This document shows positions 48,195 to 56,144 of a stretch of 64,000 bases of DNA, piece after piece. Position 1 is the first letter of the stretch, and every line of letters starts with the position of its first letter. The notes below the pieces were generated by a model. The model made no database searches. It saw nothing but the letters and a program-made list of their open reading frames with translations, and was not told the DNA's origin. Source of the DNA: Actinoplanes sp. M2I2. GTDB taxonomy: Bacteria; Actinomycetota; Actinomycetes; Mycobacteriales; Micromonosporaceae. Both the position numbers and the translations under genes were made by a program. The DNA is taken from positions 62,001 through 126,000 of the forward strand of contig NZ_JALPVJ010000017.1 in assembly GCF_023544445.1 (NCBI RefSeq), given 5' to 3'.

Positions 48195-49411
48195 CCGGCG
48201 TCGGCGAGGTGATCACCCGGGTCCACCGCGAGGAATGGGCCCGGGTGGTCGCCACCCTGACCCGGCGGTTCGGTGATCTCGACCTCGCCGAGGAGATGGC
48301 GGCCGAGGCGTTCGCGACCGCCGTCGAACGGTGGCCGGTCGACGGGGTGCCGCCGAATCCGGGCGGCTGGCTCACCACCACCGCCCACCGCCGGGGCATC
48401 GACCGGGTGCGGCGCGAGACCCGGCGCGACGAGAAGCACCGGGAGGCACTGATGCTGTCCGAACCCACCGAGCCGCTCGGCGCCATCGACGACGACCGCC
48501 TGCGCCTGGTCTTCACGTGCTGCCATCCCGCTCTGGCCGTCGAGACGCGGGTCGCGCTGACGCTGCGCCTGGTCGGCGGGCTCACCGTGCCCGAGATCGC
48601 CCGCGCGTTCCTGGTGCAGGAGGCGGCCATGGGGCGGCGGATCACCCGGGCCAAGGAGAAGATCAAGGCGGCGCGGATCCCGTACCGGGTGCCCTCGCGC
48701 GACGATCTGCCGGCCCGGGTCACCGGCGTGCTGGCCGTCCTGTTCCTGATCTTCAACGAGGGGTACCTGTCCTCGGACCCGGCCCAGGAGGCCGTCCGCG
48801 CCGACCTGACCGCCGAGGCGATCCGGCTGACCCGGCTGGTCCGCGAGCTGATGCCGGCCGACGGCGAGGTCGCCGGGCTGCTGGCCCTCATGCTCCTGAC
48901 CGAGGCCCGCCGGGCCGCGCGGGTGTCGGCCGGCGGCGAACTCGTCGCGCTGGGCGAGCAGGACCGCGGCGCCTGGGACCGGAAGCTGATCGCCGAGGGA
49001 CACGCGCTGGTCCGGGAGCGTCTGGCCTCCGGCCGGGCGCCCGGCCGTTTCCAGATCCTGGCCGCGGTCAACGCCGTGCACACCGACGCCCCCGACGTGC
49101 GCGACACCGACTGGTCGCAGGTGCTCGCGCTCTACGACCAGCTGGTCCGGCTCGACCCGTCACCGATCGTGCGGCTCAACCGGGCCGTCGCGGTCGCCGA
49201 GCTCGACGGCCCGGCGGTCGCGCTGGCCCAGATCGACGGTCTGCCGCTGGAGGGATACCACGCCTTCCACGCCACCCGGGCCGAACTGCTGCGCCGGCTC
49301 GGCCGCAGCGAGCAGTCGCGGGCGGCGTACGACCGGGCCATCGCGCTGGCCGGCAACACGGCCGAGACGGCGTACCTCACCCGCCGGCGTGACCAGCTGG
49401 GCCGCGTCTAA
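48191..49411 (+). CDS. ECF42-type RNA polymerase sigma factor
   Basis: 406 residues, about twice a normal ECF sigma. Sigma2 (~1-75: WARVVATLTRRFGDLDLAEEMAAEAFATAVERWPVDGVPPNPGGWLTTTAHRRGIDRVRR), sigma4 (~110-165: ALTLRLVGGLTVPEIARAFLVQEAAMGRRITRAKEKIK) and a long C-terminal extension with IFNEGY and TPR-like helices (VRLNRAVAVAELDGPAVALAQIDG; YHAFHATRAELLRRLGRSEQSRAAYDRAIALAGN). This architecture, with a DGPF gene immediately upstream, is group ECF42, where the extension is needed for activity and no anti-sigma factor is used. Confidence 0.93.
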   Translation: MTGVGEVITRVHREEWARVVATLTRRFGDLDLAEEMAAEAFATAVERWPVDGVPPNPGGWLTTTAHRRGIDRVRRETRRDEKHREALMLSEPTEPLGAIDDDRLRLVFTCCHPALAVETRVALTLRLVGGLTVPEIARAFLVQEAAMGRRITRAKEKIKAARIPYRVPSRDDLPARVTGVLAVLFLIFNEGYLSSDPAQEAVRADLTAEAIRLTRLVRELMPADGEVAGLLALMLLTEARRAARVSAGGELVALGEQDRGAWDRKLIAEGHALVRERLASGRAPGRFQILAAVNAVHTDAPDVRDTDWSQVLALYDQLVRLDPSPIVRLNRAVAVAELDGPAVALAQIDGLPLEGYHAFHATRAELLRRLGRSEQSRAAYDRAIALAGNTAETAYLTRRRDQLGRV

Positions 49412-49821
49412 CCCTGGTTGCGCAGGGCGCCCCAGACGTGCCAGTGGGTGATCTCGACCTGGGCGCTGACCCGGGGGCTCTCGCGGTTGGCGTAGGGCTC
49501 GCCGCCGTAGTGGCGCGACAGCCGGTCGATGTCGCGCAGGCCCTCGTCGGGCGTGATCGAGACGACGCGGCCCTGCAGGCTCACGTGGGTGTACCAGTCG
49601 TCCGCGGCCAGCACGGTCAGCGAGATCCGCGGGTCGTTCTCCATGTGCTTGATCCGGGCCCGCGTGGCGTCCAGGCCCAGCAGGATGCGGCCGTCGTCCT
49701 CGAGCAGATACCAGGTGGCCACGGTGACCGGGCGGCCGTCGGCGGCGACCGTGGCCATGACCGCGGGGTTGGGCCGGCGCAGCATCTCGACGACGGGCTG
49801 AGGCAGGGGAGTTGTAGACAT
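49408..49821 (-). CDS. PPOX-class F420-dependent oxidoreductase
   Basis: 137 residues, split beta-barrel. NPAVMATVAADGRPVTVATWYLLEDDGRILLGLDATRARIKHMENDPRISLTVLAADDWYTHVSLQGRVVSI is typical of the PNPOx-like FDOR-B family of actinobacteria, small dimers reducing substrates with F420H2. Cytoplasmic. The substrate is unknown. Its stop overlaps that of the convergent sigma factor by 4 nt; the divergent S37 peptidase starts 86 bp away. Confidence 0.88.
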   Translation of the reverse strand: MSTTPLPQPVVEMLRRPNPAVMATVAADGRPVTVATWYLLEDDGRILLGLDATRARIKHMENDPRISLTVLAADDWYTHVSLQGRVVSITPDEGLRDIDRLSRHYGGEPYANRESPRVSAQVEITHWHVWGALRNQG

Positions 49822-49907
49822 GCGGTCAGCCTACGGATCACCGGCGGGCCGGCGGAAACCACGCCCGGAGCAACCCCGAGGGCGCCGATATCGATTAGCA
49901 TGCGTCA

Positions 49908-51290
49908 ATGCGTCGACTGCTGGCGGTACTCGGTTCCGTGGTGGCCCTGCTCCTGCCCGGTCTGCTGGTGGCCTCGCCCGCCGCCGCGGCCGACGACCTG
50001 CTGGAGCGCCTGACCGCGATCCCCGGCCTCACCGTCGTCTCGCAGAGCGAGCCGGCCGGCTACCGGTTCTTCGTGCTCACCTACCGCCAGCCGGTCGACC
50101 ACCGGCATCCGGGCCGGGGCACGTACGAGCAGCGGCTCACCCTGCTGCACCGGTCGCTCGACGCGCCGGTCGTGCTGGCCACCGGAGGGTACGGGCTGCC
50201 CGCCGCGCCGCGGCCCGGGCGCACCGAGCCGACGGCGTTGCTCGACGCCAACCAGGTCTCGGTCGAACACCGCTTCTTCACGCCGTCGCGGCCCAGCCCG
50301 GCCGACTGGTCCGACCTGACCATCTGGCAGGAGGCGAGCGACGAGCACCGGATCGTGCGGGCGCTCAAGTCGATCTACGCCACCAAGTGGATCCAGACCG
50401 GCGCGAGCAAGGGCGGCATGACCTCGGTCTACCACCGCCGCTTCTATCCCGGCGACATCGACGGCGTCGTGGCCTACGTCGCCCCGAACGACGCGCTCAA
50501 CGACCTGGACGGCGCGTACGACCGCTTCTTCGACACCGTGGGCGACGCCGCCTGCCGCGACGCGCTCGACGGCGTACAGGAAGAGGCGCTGAAGCGTCGC
50601 GACCGCCTGGTGCCCCGCCTGGCCGCGGACGCCGCCACCAACGGCTGGACGTTCGCCGGCACGATCGGCACCGCCGACCGGTCCTTCGAGATGACCGTGC
50701 TCGACACGGTGTGGGCGTTCTGGCAGTACAGCTCGACCGCCGACTGCGCCTCCGTGCCGTCCGCCGGCGCCACCGACGAGCAGCTCTACGCGTGGATCGA
50801 CGGGGTCGCGAGCTGGTCGTTCTACACCGATCAGGGGCTCGAGTTCTACTGGCCGTACTACTACCAGGCGGCCACCCAGCTCGGCTGGCCGTCCCTGCGC
50901 TTCGAGCACCTGCGCGGTCTGCGGCGTCACCCCGGCCTCTACACGGCCAACTCGTCGCTGCCGGCCGGCCTGCGCCGCCCGCACAACCCGCTGCCGATGA
51001 TCGACATCGACCTGTGGGTCCGCACGCAGTCGCAGCGCATGATGTTCGTCTACGGCCAGAACGACCCGTGGGGCGCCGAACGCTTCAGTCCCAGCCGCCG
51101 CGACTCGGCGTTGTACGTGGCGCCGGGGGCCAACCACGGCGCCAACATCTCTCGTCTGACGGCGACCGATGCCGCGGCCGCCACCGCCACTCTGCGCCGC
51201 TGGGCCGGGGTCCAGCCCACCACCCGGGCCGAGCGTTCCGTCACGCCGCTGCCCTTCGACGACATGCTCGAGCCCCGGCGCCGCCCCTGA
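49908..51290 (+). CDS. Secreted S37 (PS-10) prolyl tri/tetrapeptidyl aminopeptidase-like protein
   Basis: 460 residues. Signal peptide (RRLLAVLGSVVALLLPGLLVASPAAAADD). The nucleophile is in WIQTGASKGGMTSVYHRRFYPGDIDGVVAYVAPND (Ser167), the S37 signature; Asp and His follow in VYGQNDPWG and APGANHGANI. Family enzymes of Streptomyces release N-terminal tri- or tetrapeptides, often after proline, outside the cell. There is no Shine-Dalgarno; a -10-like TAGCAT (49896-49901) ends 6 nt before the ATG, so the message is probably leaderless. Confidence 0.92.
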   Translation: MRRLLAVLGSVVALLLPGLLVASPAAAADDLLERLTAIPGLTVVSQSEPAGYRFFVLTYRQPVDHRHPGRGTYEQRLTLLHRSLDAPVVLATGGYGLPAAPRPGRTEPTALLDANQVSVEHRFFTPSRPSPADWSDLTIWQEASDEHRIVRALKSIYATKWIQTGASKGGMTSVYHRRFYPGDIDGVVAYVAPNDALNDLDGAYDRFFDTVGDAACRDALDGVQEEALKRRDRLVPRLAADAATNGWTFAGTIGTADRSFEMTVLDTVWAFWQYSSTADCASVPSAGATDEQLYAWIDGVASWSFYTDQGLEFYWPYYYQAATQLGWPSLRFEHLRGLRRHPGLYTANSSLPAGLRRPHNPLPMIDIDLWVRTQSQRMMFVYGQNDPWGAERFSPSRRDSALYVAPGANHGANISRLTATDAAAATATLRRWAGVQPTTRAERSVTPLPFDDMLEPRRRP

Positions 51291-51360
51291 CACGCCTCAG
51301 GCCCCGGCTGGAGGCATTTCTCGTTGGCGGCCTCGAACTGGGTCCGCCCGCCACCGTGCC

Positions 51361-51398
51361 TTGACACCTAGGTAGCCTATGCCTAGGTTTCCTAGGCA
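51361..51398 (+). promoter_or_regulatory. Leaderless padR promoter overlaid by palindromic operators
   Basis: Consensus -35 TTGACA (51361-51366), 17-bp spacer, -10 TAGGTT (51384-51389), ATG at 51398, so transcription would start at or near the start codon. Over it lie the perfect dyad TGCCTAGGTTTCCTAGGCA (51380-51398, covering -10 and ATG) and the 8-bp palindrome ACCTAGGT (51367-51374). A textbook layout for tight autorepression by PadR. Confidence 0.88.
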
Positions 51399-51730
51399 TG
51401 GATATTCGGGGTCATCTCGATCTGCTGTTGCTCGCTGTTCTGGCCGACGCTGGACCGGTACATGGATATGCCGTGATCGCCGCCCTGCGTGAGCGGTCCC
51501 AAGGCGTCTTCGACATACCGGAGGGCACCGTCTATCCCGCTCTGCACAAGCTGGAGCGCGCCGGTCTGGTGGTCAGCCGGTGGGAACAGGCGACGCCTCG
51601 ACGGCGCCGGGTCTACGAGCTGACGCCCGACGGCCGGGTCGCCCGCACCGCCAAGCAGCGTGAGTGGCGCGGCCTGGTCCGCGGTGTGCAGGCTGTCATC
51701 GGGTCGGCCACGCTGCAGGGGATGGCGTGA
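51398..51730 (+). CDS. PadR family transcriptional regulator
   Basis: 110 residues. DIRGHLDLLLLAVLADAGPVHGYAVIAALRERSQGVFDIPEGTVYPALHKLERAGLVVSRWEQATPRRRRVYELTPDGR is the PadR winged helix with the conserved GTVYPALHKLERAGL recognition segment, followed by one dimerisation helix (PadR-s2 type). Leaderless start under its own operator. The stop overlaps the HAAS protein's GTG (GTGA), the usual padR-HAAS pairing, in which the regulator controls a membrane protein operon often responding to envelope-active compounds. Confidence 0.93.
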   Translation: MDIRGHLDLLLLAVLADAGPVHGYAVIAALRERSQGVFDIPEGTVYPALHKLERAGLVVSRWEQATPRRRRVYELTPDGRVARTAKQREWRGLVRGVQAVIGSATLQGMA

Positions 51731-52530
51731 CGACCGCGACCGGCCACGGGTCGGTGGAGCAGTATCTCGACGAGATGTTCGACCGCCTCGCCGGCACCGG
51801 AGCCGCCGGCCGCCGCCTGCTGTCCGAGACGGAGAGCCACCTGCTGGACGCCGTGGAAGAAGGGCGCGCCCGTGGCCTCGACGCCGAGGCGGCCGAGCGG
51901 GAGGCCCTCGACCGATTCGGCACGGTGACCGGCGTCGTACGGCACGTTCCGGCTGCGGCACGCAGCATCCGGACGACGCTGCGCCGTCTGCTCAGCGGCA
52001 CGTGGCTCGCCGCCGGGGTTCTGCTGCTCTGGTGGGGTGGCAGCGGGGTGATGACCTGGCTGCTCGGGTGGCCGTGGACCTGGTTGCTGATCGCCACCGA
52101 CCGGTTCGGCACGCAGGCCGGCATGTGCGGGCGCCCGTGGGTGCCGTCGAATGCGACGAGCGACTGCTTGACCCGGTATCGCGGCACCCTCAACCTCGTC
52201 CTGGAAGGCGGGGATCGTGACGCTTACCCGTGGCTGGCGGTGGGTGGCGTGCTTCTCCTGGCGGGATGGCTGCTCCTTCGCCGCGTCACCGTTCTCGGTA
52301 CGAGAGCATGGGCGCCCGAGCCGGCCATGCTCGGTCTCGCTCTGGCGCTTCCGTTCGGTCTCGCCGCGCCGGTCCTGCTCAGCTATGGCGTCGCCGGACT
52401 GTTCTGGCAGGCCCAGCACTGGACGTTGAGCTACCTCACGGCCGGACTGTTCGCGACGGCGATCGCCATCGCGGCGTTGCGCCACGTCCGCTCGTCCGCA
52501 TCGCCGGAACGTTCCGGCGACCGCGGGTGA
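51727..52530 (+). CDS. HAAS-domain (permease prefix domain 1-like) membrane protein
   Basis: 267 residues from a GTG overlapping the padR stop. Residues ~8-85 form the helical HAAS domain (VEQYLDEMFDRLAGTGAAGRRLLSETESHLLDAVEEGRARGLDAEAAEREALDRFGTVTGVVRHV). Four or five membrane segments follow (WLAAGVLLLWWGG, WLAVGGVLLLAGWLLL, LGLALALPFGLAAPVLL, YLTAGLFATAIAIAAL). HAAS proteins interact with PadR partners or with transport subunits; this one may be a sensor feeding into PadR. The 3' end contains a perfect 20-bp palindrome and a terminator hairpin follows. Confidence 0.87.
   Translation: MTTATGHGSVEQYLDEMFDRLAGTGAAGRRLLSETESHLLDAVEEGRARGLDAEAAEREALDRFGTVTGVVRHVPAAARSIRTTLRRLLSGTWLAAGVLLLWWGGSGVMTWLLGWPWTWLLIATDRFGTQAGMCGRPWVPSNATSDCLTRYRGTLNLVLEGGDRDAYPWLAVGGVLLLAGWLLLRRVTVLGTRAWAPEPAMLGLALALPFGLAAPVLLSYGVAGLFWQAQHWTLSYLTAGLFATAIAIAALRHVRSSASPERSGDRG
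52501..52520. repeat. Perfect 20-bp palindrome in the 3' end of the HAAS gene
   Basis: TCGCCGGAACGTTCCGGCGA is self-complementary over all 20 bases and ends 10 nt before the stop codon. It may be a second stem of the terminator or a protein-binding site. Confidence 0.75.
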
Positions 52531-52531
52531 T

Positions 52532-52562
52532 CCCGGCCGCCGCCCGGTTCGGCGGCGCCGGG
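52532..52562. terminator. Hairpin between convergent HAAS and GNAT genes
   Basis: CCCGGC + CGCCG pairs with CGGCG + GCCGGG (7-nt loop, 2-nt bulge on the 3' side), starting one base after the HAAS stop and ending 16 nt from the GNAT stop. Confidence 0.65.
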
Positions 52563-52578
52563 CGTCTTGGACCGGGAG

Positions 52579-53445
52579 TCAGCGGGTGAGGGCGAAATCG
52601 GTGACCGCGGGCAGAGGCCGGAAACCGGCCGAAGCGTAGGTGGCGACGGCGCCCTCGTTCGACGACGGGGTGGCGACGGTGGCGCTGGAAGCACCCAGGT
52701 CCCGCAGGCCTGCGGCCGCGGCGAGAGTGATCGCGGTGCCGTGGCCGTGACCGCGATGGTCGCGGTGAACGCCCATGGGCTCCAGAAGCCCGGGGCGGCC
52801 CGCACCGGCCGACCAGACGGTGGCCGCCGCCACGGCGTTGTCCTGACTGTCGTAGCCGACCAGGCAGCGGGCGTGCCGGTAGGCCGCCGACTGCGACATC
52901 ACGGTCCACCGGTCGGCGCTGAAGGTCGAGTTGTCGAAGGCCGCACGCTGCACGGCGACCCGGTCGGCGATCAGCTCGGGTCCGGCGATCTCCACGCGCA
53001 GGTCGGTGACCTCGACGGGGTCGCGCAGATCGCGGACCAGCGGCGTCCACGGGTCGTCGTCGACCCAGCCCCGCCGGTGGAGCAGTGAGCGGAGGGCCGC
53101 GCCGGAACGGGCCTCCACGACAACCCTGTCGCCGGTCAGGACGCCGCTGTCCGGATCTTCGAGGTCACGCACGAGTGCTTCGGCCAGTTCCTCATCCTGA
53201 TTGGCCGACGGCGTGACACACATCCGGATCAGCGACTTCTCGTCGAGAAAGCCGATCGCCACCGCGGTCCCCCCGACGGTCCAGATCCGGAGGGCCCCGG
53301 CCACCGCGTCCGGCCCGAAGCGCATGTGCCACCCGAGGTCGCCCGGATGCAGCTGGACCGGCCCGCCGTCCTGCTGCCAGGACGCCAGGTCGGACAGAAC
53401 CGCGTCGAGGGCGGCAGGATCCGGCGTCGTCCGCTCGATATGCAT
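52579..53445 (-). CDS. Tandem GNAT-fold acetyltransferase
   Basis: 288 residues from the ATG at 53445. The C-terminal half (~150-288) is a GNAT domain with the acetyl-CoA loop LEPMGVHRDHRGHGHGTAITLAAAAGLRDLG, then SNEGAVATYASAGFRPLP. The N-terminal half (MHIERTTPDPAALDAVLSDLASWQQDG; AIGFLDEKSLIRMCVTP) looks like a second, degenerate GNAT repeat without the loop. Such double-GNAT proteins acetylate small molecules or protein N-termini; substrate unknown. A longer start at 53538 is possible but poor in protein character. Confidence 0.87.
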   Translation of the reverse strand: MHIERTTPDPAALDAVLSDLASWQQDGGPVQLHPGDLGWHMRFGPDAVAGALRIWTVGGTAVAIGFLDEKSLIRMCVTPSANQDEELAEALVRDLEDPDSGVLTGDRVVVEARSGAALRSLLHRRGWVDDDPWTPLVRDLRDPVEVTDLRVEIAGPELIADRVAVQRAAFDNSTFSADRWTVMSQSAAYRHARCLVGYDSQDNAVAAATVWSAGAGRPGLLEPMGVHRDHRGHGHGTAITLAAAAGLRDLGASSATVATPSSNEGAVATYASAGFRPLPAVTDFALTR

Positions 53446-53534
53446 GGGCCGATCCAACCCCAAGGCCTGCTCGCCTCGCACTCGTATTACGCGGCGCCGA
53501 CCGCCGGCCGTTGCTGCCCCGAGCGGGCCGGAGA

Positions 53535-54041
53535 TCAACGCCTGCGGCTCCTTCTTCGCAGCAACGGCACCACGAGCGGCGGGACGACGACGGTGCCGAT
53601 CACGGCGGCGAAGCTCAGGAAGTCATGAGCGCCGGCTCGGCGGGCCACGGCCGGACGCGACGGGAGGTACTCCACCCGGAGCTGGTCGTCGACCTCGAGG
53701 CCCGAGCCGAGAAGGGGCTGCTGAACGACGGCCTCATGGACGCTGCCGTCCTCGGTGAAAACCACCCTCGCTGTGCCCGGGCCTTTACCCGCGTGGGTGT
53801 CGGTCACCCGGGCGAGCGCGACGCGATGATGGAGGTCCAGGGCCACCTCGTCACGCACGATGAGGGAGGCTGCGAAGCACAAGGCCAGCCCGGCGACCAC
53901 CGTGAAGGTGACCCACCAGTACAAGCCGGCCGTCACGCGCCAGGCCGGGCCGGCCGTCAGGGGTACGCCGGAGGGTCCCGGCGCACGTCCGCGCCGCTTA
54001 CGCGACGGCTTCGCCTTCTTGCCCCGCCGGCCTCGGATCAC
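53535..54041 (-). CDS. DUF3592-like membrane protein
   Basis: About 168 residues from a GTG at 54041; the exact start is uncertain. A very basic N-terminus (RGRRGKKAKPSRKRRGRA), membrane segment 1 (GLYWWVTFTVVAGLALCFAASLIV), an extracytoplasmic beta-rich stretch (VALARVTDTHAGKGPGTARVVFTEDG; LEVDDQLRVEYLPSRP, the DUF3592 signature), membrane segment 2 (FAAVIGTVVVPPLVVPLL) and a basic tail RRRSRRR. Family function unknown. The gene ends close to the GNAT gene's upstream side. Confidence 0.75.
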   Translation of the reverse strand: MIRGRRGKKAKPSRKRRGRAPGPSGVPLTAGPAWRVTAGLYWWVTFTVVAGLALCFAASLIVRDEVALDLHHRVALARVTDTHAGKGPGTARVVFTEDGSVHEAVVQQPLLGSGLEVDDQLRVEYLPSRPAVARRAGAHDFLSFAAVIGTVVVPPLVVPLLRRRSRRR

Positions 54042-54290
54042 TGCTCCATGATCGCCTTCCGTACGCGAGAAGCCATCAGCCAGGAAGGCGGCCCGCACGA
54101 CCCGATGGGCGATCGAGCAGCTCGCACGAGAGCCCGGACGGCTACGGGCCGACCGCAGCGCGTCCCACTGGCTTTCGTTGCCGGGGCGGACGCGGGTTCC
54201 GCACATCGCCGGGACATCCCGCAATGGCAGGATCGTGCGTTGTGAGCGGTGTCGCCGGACGAAGGCGCCGACCGGCGCGATCATGGAGTG

Positions 54291-54794
54291 ATGCCGGAGC
54301 TGAGCTATGACGTGGTCGGCGCGACGCGACCCGACCAGGAGGCCTGGGCCGAGCGGCCCGCCGGCTACCGGCGGTACGAGCGGACGGTCCGCGTCGGGCG
54401 CGGGACGCCGGACTGGGAGGCGGTCTCGGCCGGCGTCCTCGACTGGCAGGTGAAGACCCGCAGCGGTTTCACGGTGCTGCCGGTCGGCGGCGACGACTAC
54501 CGGCTGACCGCCCGGGTGGGCCCGGTGACCGTGACGGAACCGATCCGGGTGATCGCCGTGGTCGATCAGCCGGCGAGGCGGGGGTTCTCCTACGGGACTC
54601 TGGCCGGGCATCCGGTCAGCGGTGAGGAGGCGTTCATCGCCCACCGCTCGGCGGACGGGCTGGTCTGGCTGACCATCCGATCATTGACCCGACCGGCCGC
54701 CGGAAAGTGGGGCTGGGCCTTTCCGGCCCTGCTGGTCGCCCAGCGTGTCTACCGGCGCCGCTATCTGCGGTCGATGAACGGGTCGGCGGCCTGA
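54291..54794 (+). CDS. DUF1990 family protein
   Basis: 167 residues. PAGYRRYERTVRVGRGTPDWEAVSAGVLDWQVKTRSGFTVLPVG, then RVIAVVDQPARRGFSYGTLAGHPVSGEEAFIAHRSADGLVWLTIRSLTRPA, and the end YRRRYLRSM match the DUF1990 family (SRPBCC-like fold, plant and actinobacterial), of unknown function. Start at MPELSY (54291) with GGAG upstream; the in-frame extension to 54249 is unlike the family. Free-standing. Confidence 0.88.
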   Translation: MPELSYDVVGATRPDQEAWAERPAGYRRYERTVRVGRGTPDWEAVSAGVLDWQVKTRSGFTVLPVGGDDYRLTARVGPVTVTEPIRVIAVVDQPARRGFSYGTLAGHPVSGEEAFIAHRSADGLVWLTIRSLTRPAAGKWGWAFPALLVAQRVYRRRYLRSMNGSAA

Positions 54795-54836
54795 CGACGG
54801 CCGGGTGAAGTGTGCGGTGTCGCTACGGTGCGGCGT

Positions 54837-55601
54837 ATGGATGGGCAGGAGCGGGCGGCCGGCGCTGTCGTCGTAGCGACCACGATGCCGTTGTCGGCGC
54901 AGGCCCGGGCCGACCTGAGCCAGATGCTCGGTGACGGTTACATCGTGCTGGACATCAAGGCGGCCCCGACCACGGCCACCATCGTGCTGACGACGGTGGT
55001 CAGCGCCCGGACGCTCGGGTCGTTGCGCGAGCTGTTCCCGGACGCCCGCATCCTGTTGACGGAGTTCAACGACCAGGGCCGGGGCATCGACTATCCGGGG
55101 CCGATCACCCGGGCGCTGGAGGGCGGGCCCGACGGTTACTACGTCGCGCACGGCCTGAACGCGCTGCCCGCCATCGTCGAGAACGAGACCCGGCTTCAAC
55201 TCGCGGGCAGCACCCGGCCCTCGCCTCCGATGATCGACGCCGGTCCGCGCGAGCCGGCGGCGCCCCGGCCCGCGGCGTGGCCACCGGTCGATTCCGGGCA
55301 CGGCAGCATCGTCTGGGTGCGCGGGCAGGACACCGCGGCGGACGCGTCCACCGGGCTCAGCCTCGAGTTGAAGTACCTCGACGACGCGGTGACCGGTCTG
55401 CTGCAGACCTCCGAACCGCGCGACACCGGCCTGTGGGCGTCCCTGGTGGCGGAGACCGCGGTGCATCTCGCCCGCACGACGAACACCGACGTCCTCGTCG
55501 ACGTGACCGGTCTGTCGCCGGCGACGCTGGCTCAGCTCGAGGTGCACGTCTCCTCCGAACGGATCGACCACAGCGTCCGGCCCGACCCGGACGACGCTTG
55601 A
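54837..55601 (+). CDS. Hypothetical protein, possibly two-part
   Basis: 254 residues, cytoplasmic, no family recognised. Residues ~1-115 alternate strands and helices (ADLSQMLGDGYIVLDIKAAPTTATIVLTTVVSARTLGSLRELFPDARILLTEFND). A proline-rich linker at ~130-160 (PREPAAPRPAAWPPV) leads to a second part (IVWVRGQDTAADASTGLSLELKYLDDAVTGLLQTSEPRD; NTDVLVDVTGLSPATLAQLEVHVSSERID). Composition and codon use are normal for the neighbourhood. Start at 54837 because the earlier frame (54810) lacks character. Confidence 0.65.
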   Translation: MDGQERAAGAVVVATTMPLSAQARADLSQMLGDGYIVLDIKAAPTTATIVLTTVVSARTLGSLRELFPDARILLTEFNDQGRGIDYPGPITRALEGGPDGYYVAHGLNALPAIVENETRLQLAGSTRPSPPMIDAGPREPAAPRPAAWPPVDSGHGSIVWVRGQDTAADASTGLSLELKYLDDAVTGLLQTSEPRDTGLWASLVAETAVHLARTTNTDVLVDVTGLSPATLAQLEVHVSSERIDHSVRPDPDDA

Positions 55602-55699
55602 TCCGGGCAAGCCATCCGGAGGTAGGTAGAGCTGCCCCCACCCAGACATTGATCTTCGTTACACTCCCGCGGTCATGGTCCGGATCCAACGGGGGAAAT

Positions 55700-56071
55700 A
55701 TGAGACTGTCCAAGAAGGCCGCCGCGGCGGTTGTTGCGGTGATGGCGGCCGGTGGTGTCGCGGTCGTGCAGTCGCCCGCGCTCGCGGCGTCGGTGCAGTG
55801 TGAGCTCAGAGACTGGTCGCTGAAGGTCAAGAAGTGCACGACGGCCTCGATCAAGCCGAACAAGGCGCACGACATCCGCATCACGGCCTCGCTGTGCAAG
55901 GGGTCTCCGTACAAGGTGTGGGACACCACGACCGGTAAGACCATCGCCAGCGGCACCGGCAAGGGTCAGACCAAGGACGTCGACCGGGTGATCAACGGCT
56001 TGTACGGCACCTACAAGGCCAAGCTGACGTCCGGCTGCCGGTACGACTGGATCTCGATCCGGGACTACTGA
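55700..56071 (+). CDS. Small secreted cysteine-containing protein
   Basis: 123 residues. Signal peptide MRLSKKAAAAVVAVMAAGGVAVVQSPALAAS; the ~93-residue mature part has four cysteines (VQCEL, KKCTT, SLCKG, SGCRY), probably two disulfides, and a strand-rich pattern ending KAKLTSGCRYDWISIRDY. Many Lys residues make it basic (pI high). A good GGGGGAAAT ribosome site precedes the ATG at 55700. Function unknown; possibly a small exported binding protein, inhibitor or wall-associated protein. Monocistronic. Confidence 0.8.
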   Translation: MRLSKKAAAAVVAVMAAGGVAVVQSPALAASVQCELRDWSLKVKKCTTASIKPNKAHDIRITASLCKGSPYKVWDTTTGKTIASGTGKGQTKDVDRVINGLYGTYKAKLTSGCRYDWISIRDY

Positions 56072-56144
56072 GCCGTTCCCGTCCGGCGTCCTCCCAGGAC
56101 GGCGCCGGGCGGTGGCCGTCGGTCGCTGTGGTGGGATGGGCCGC

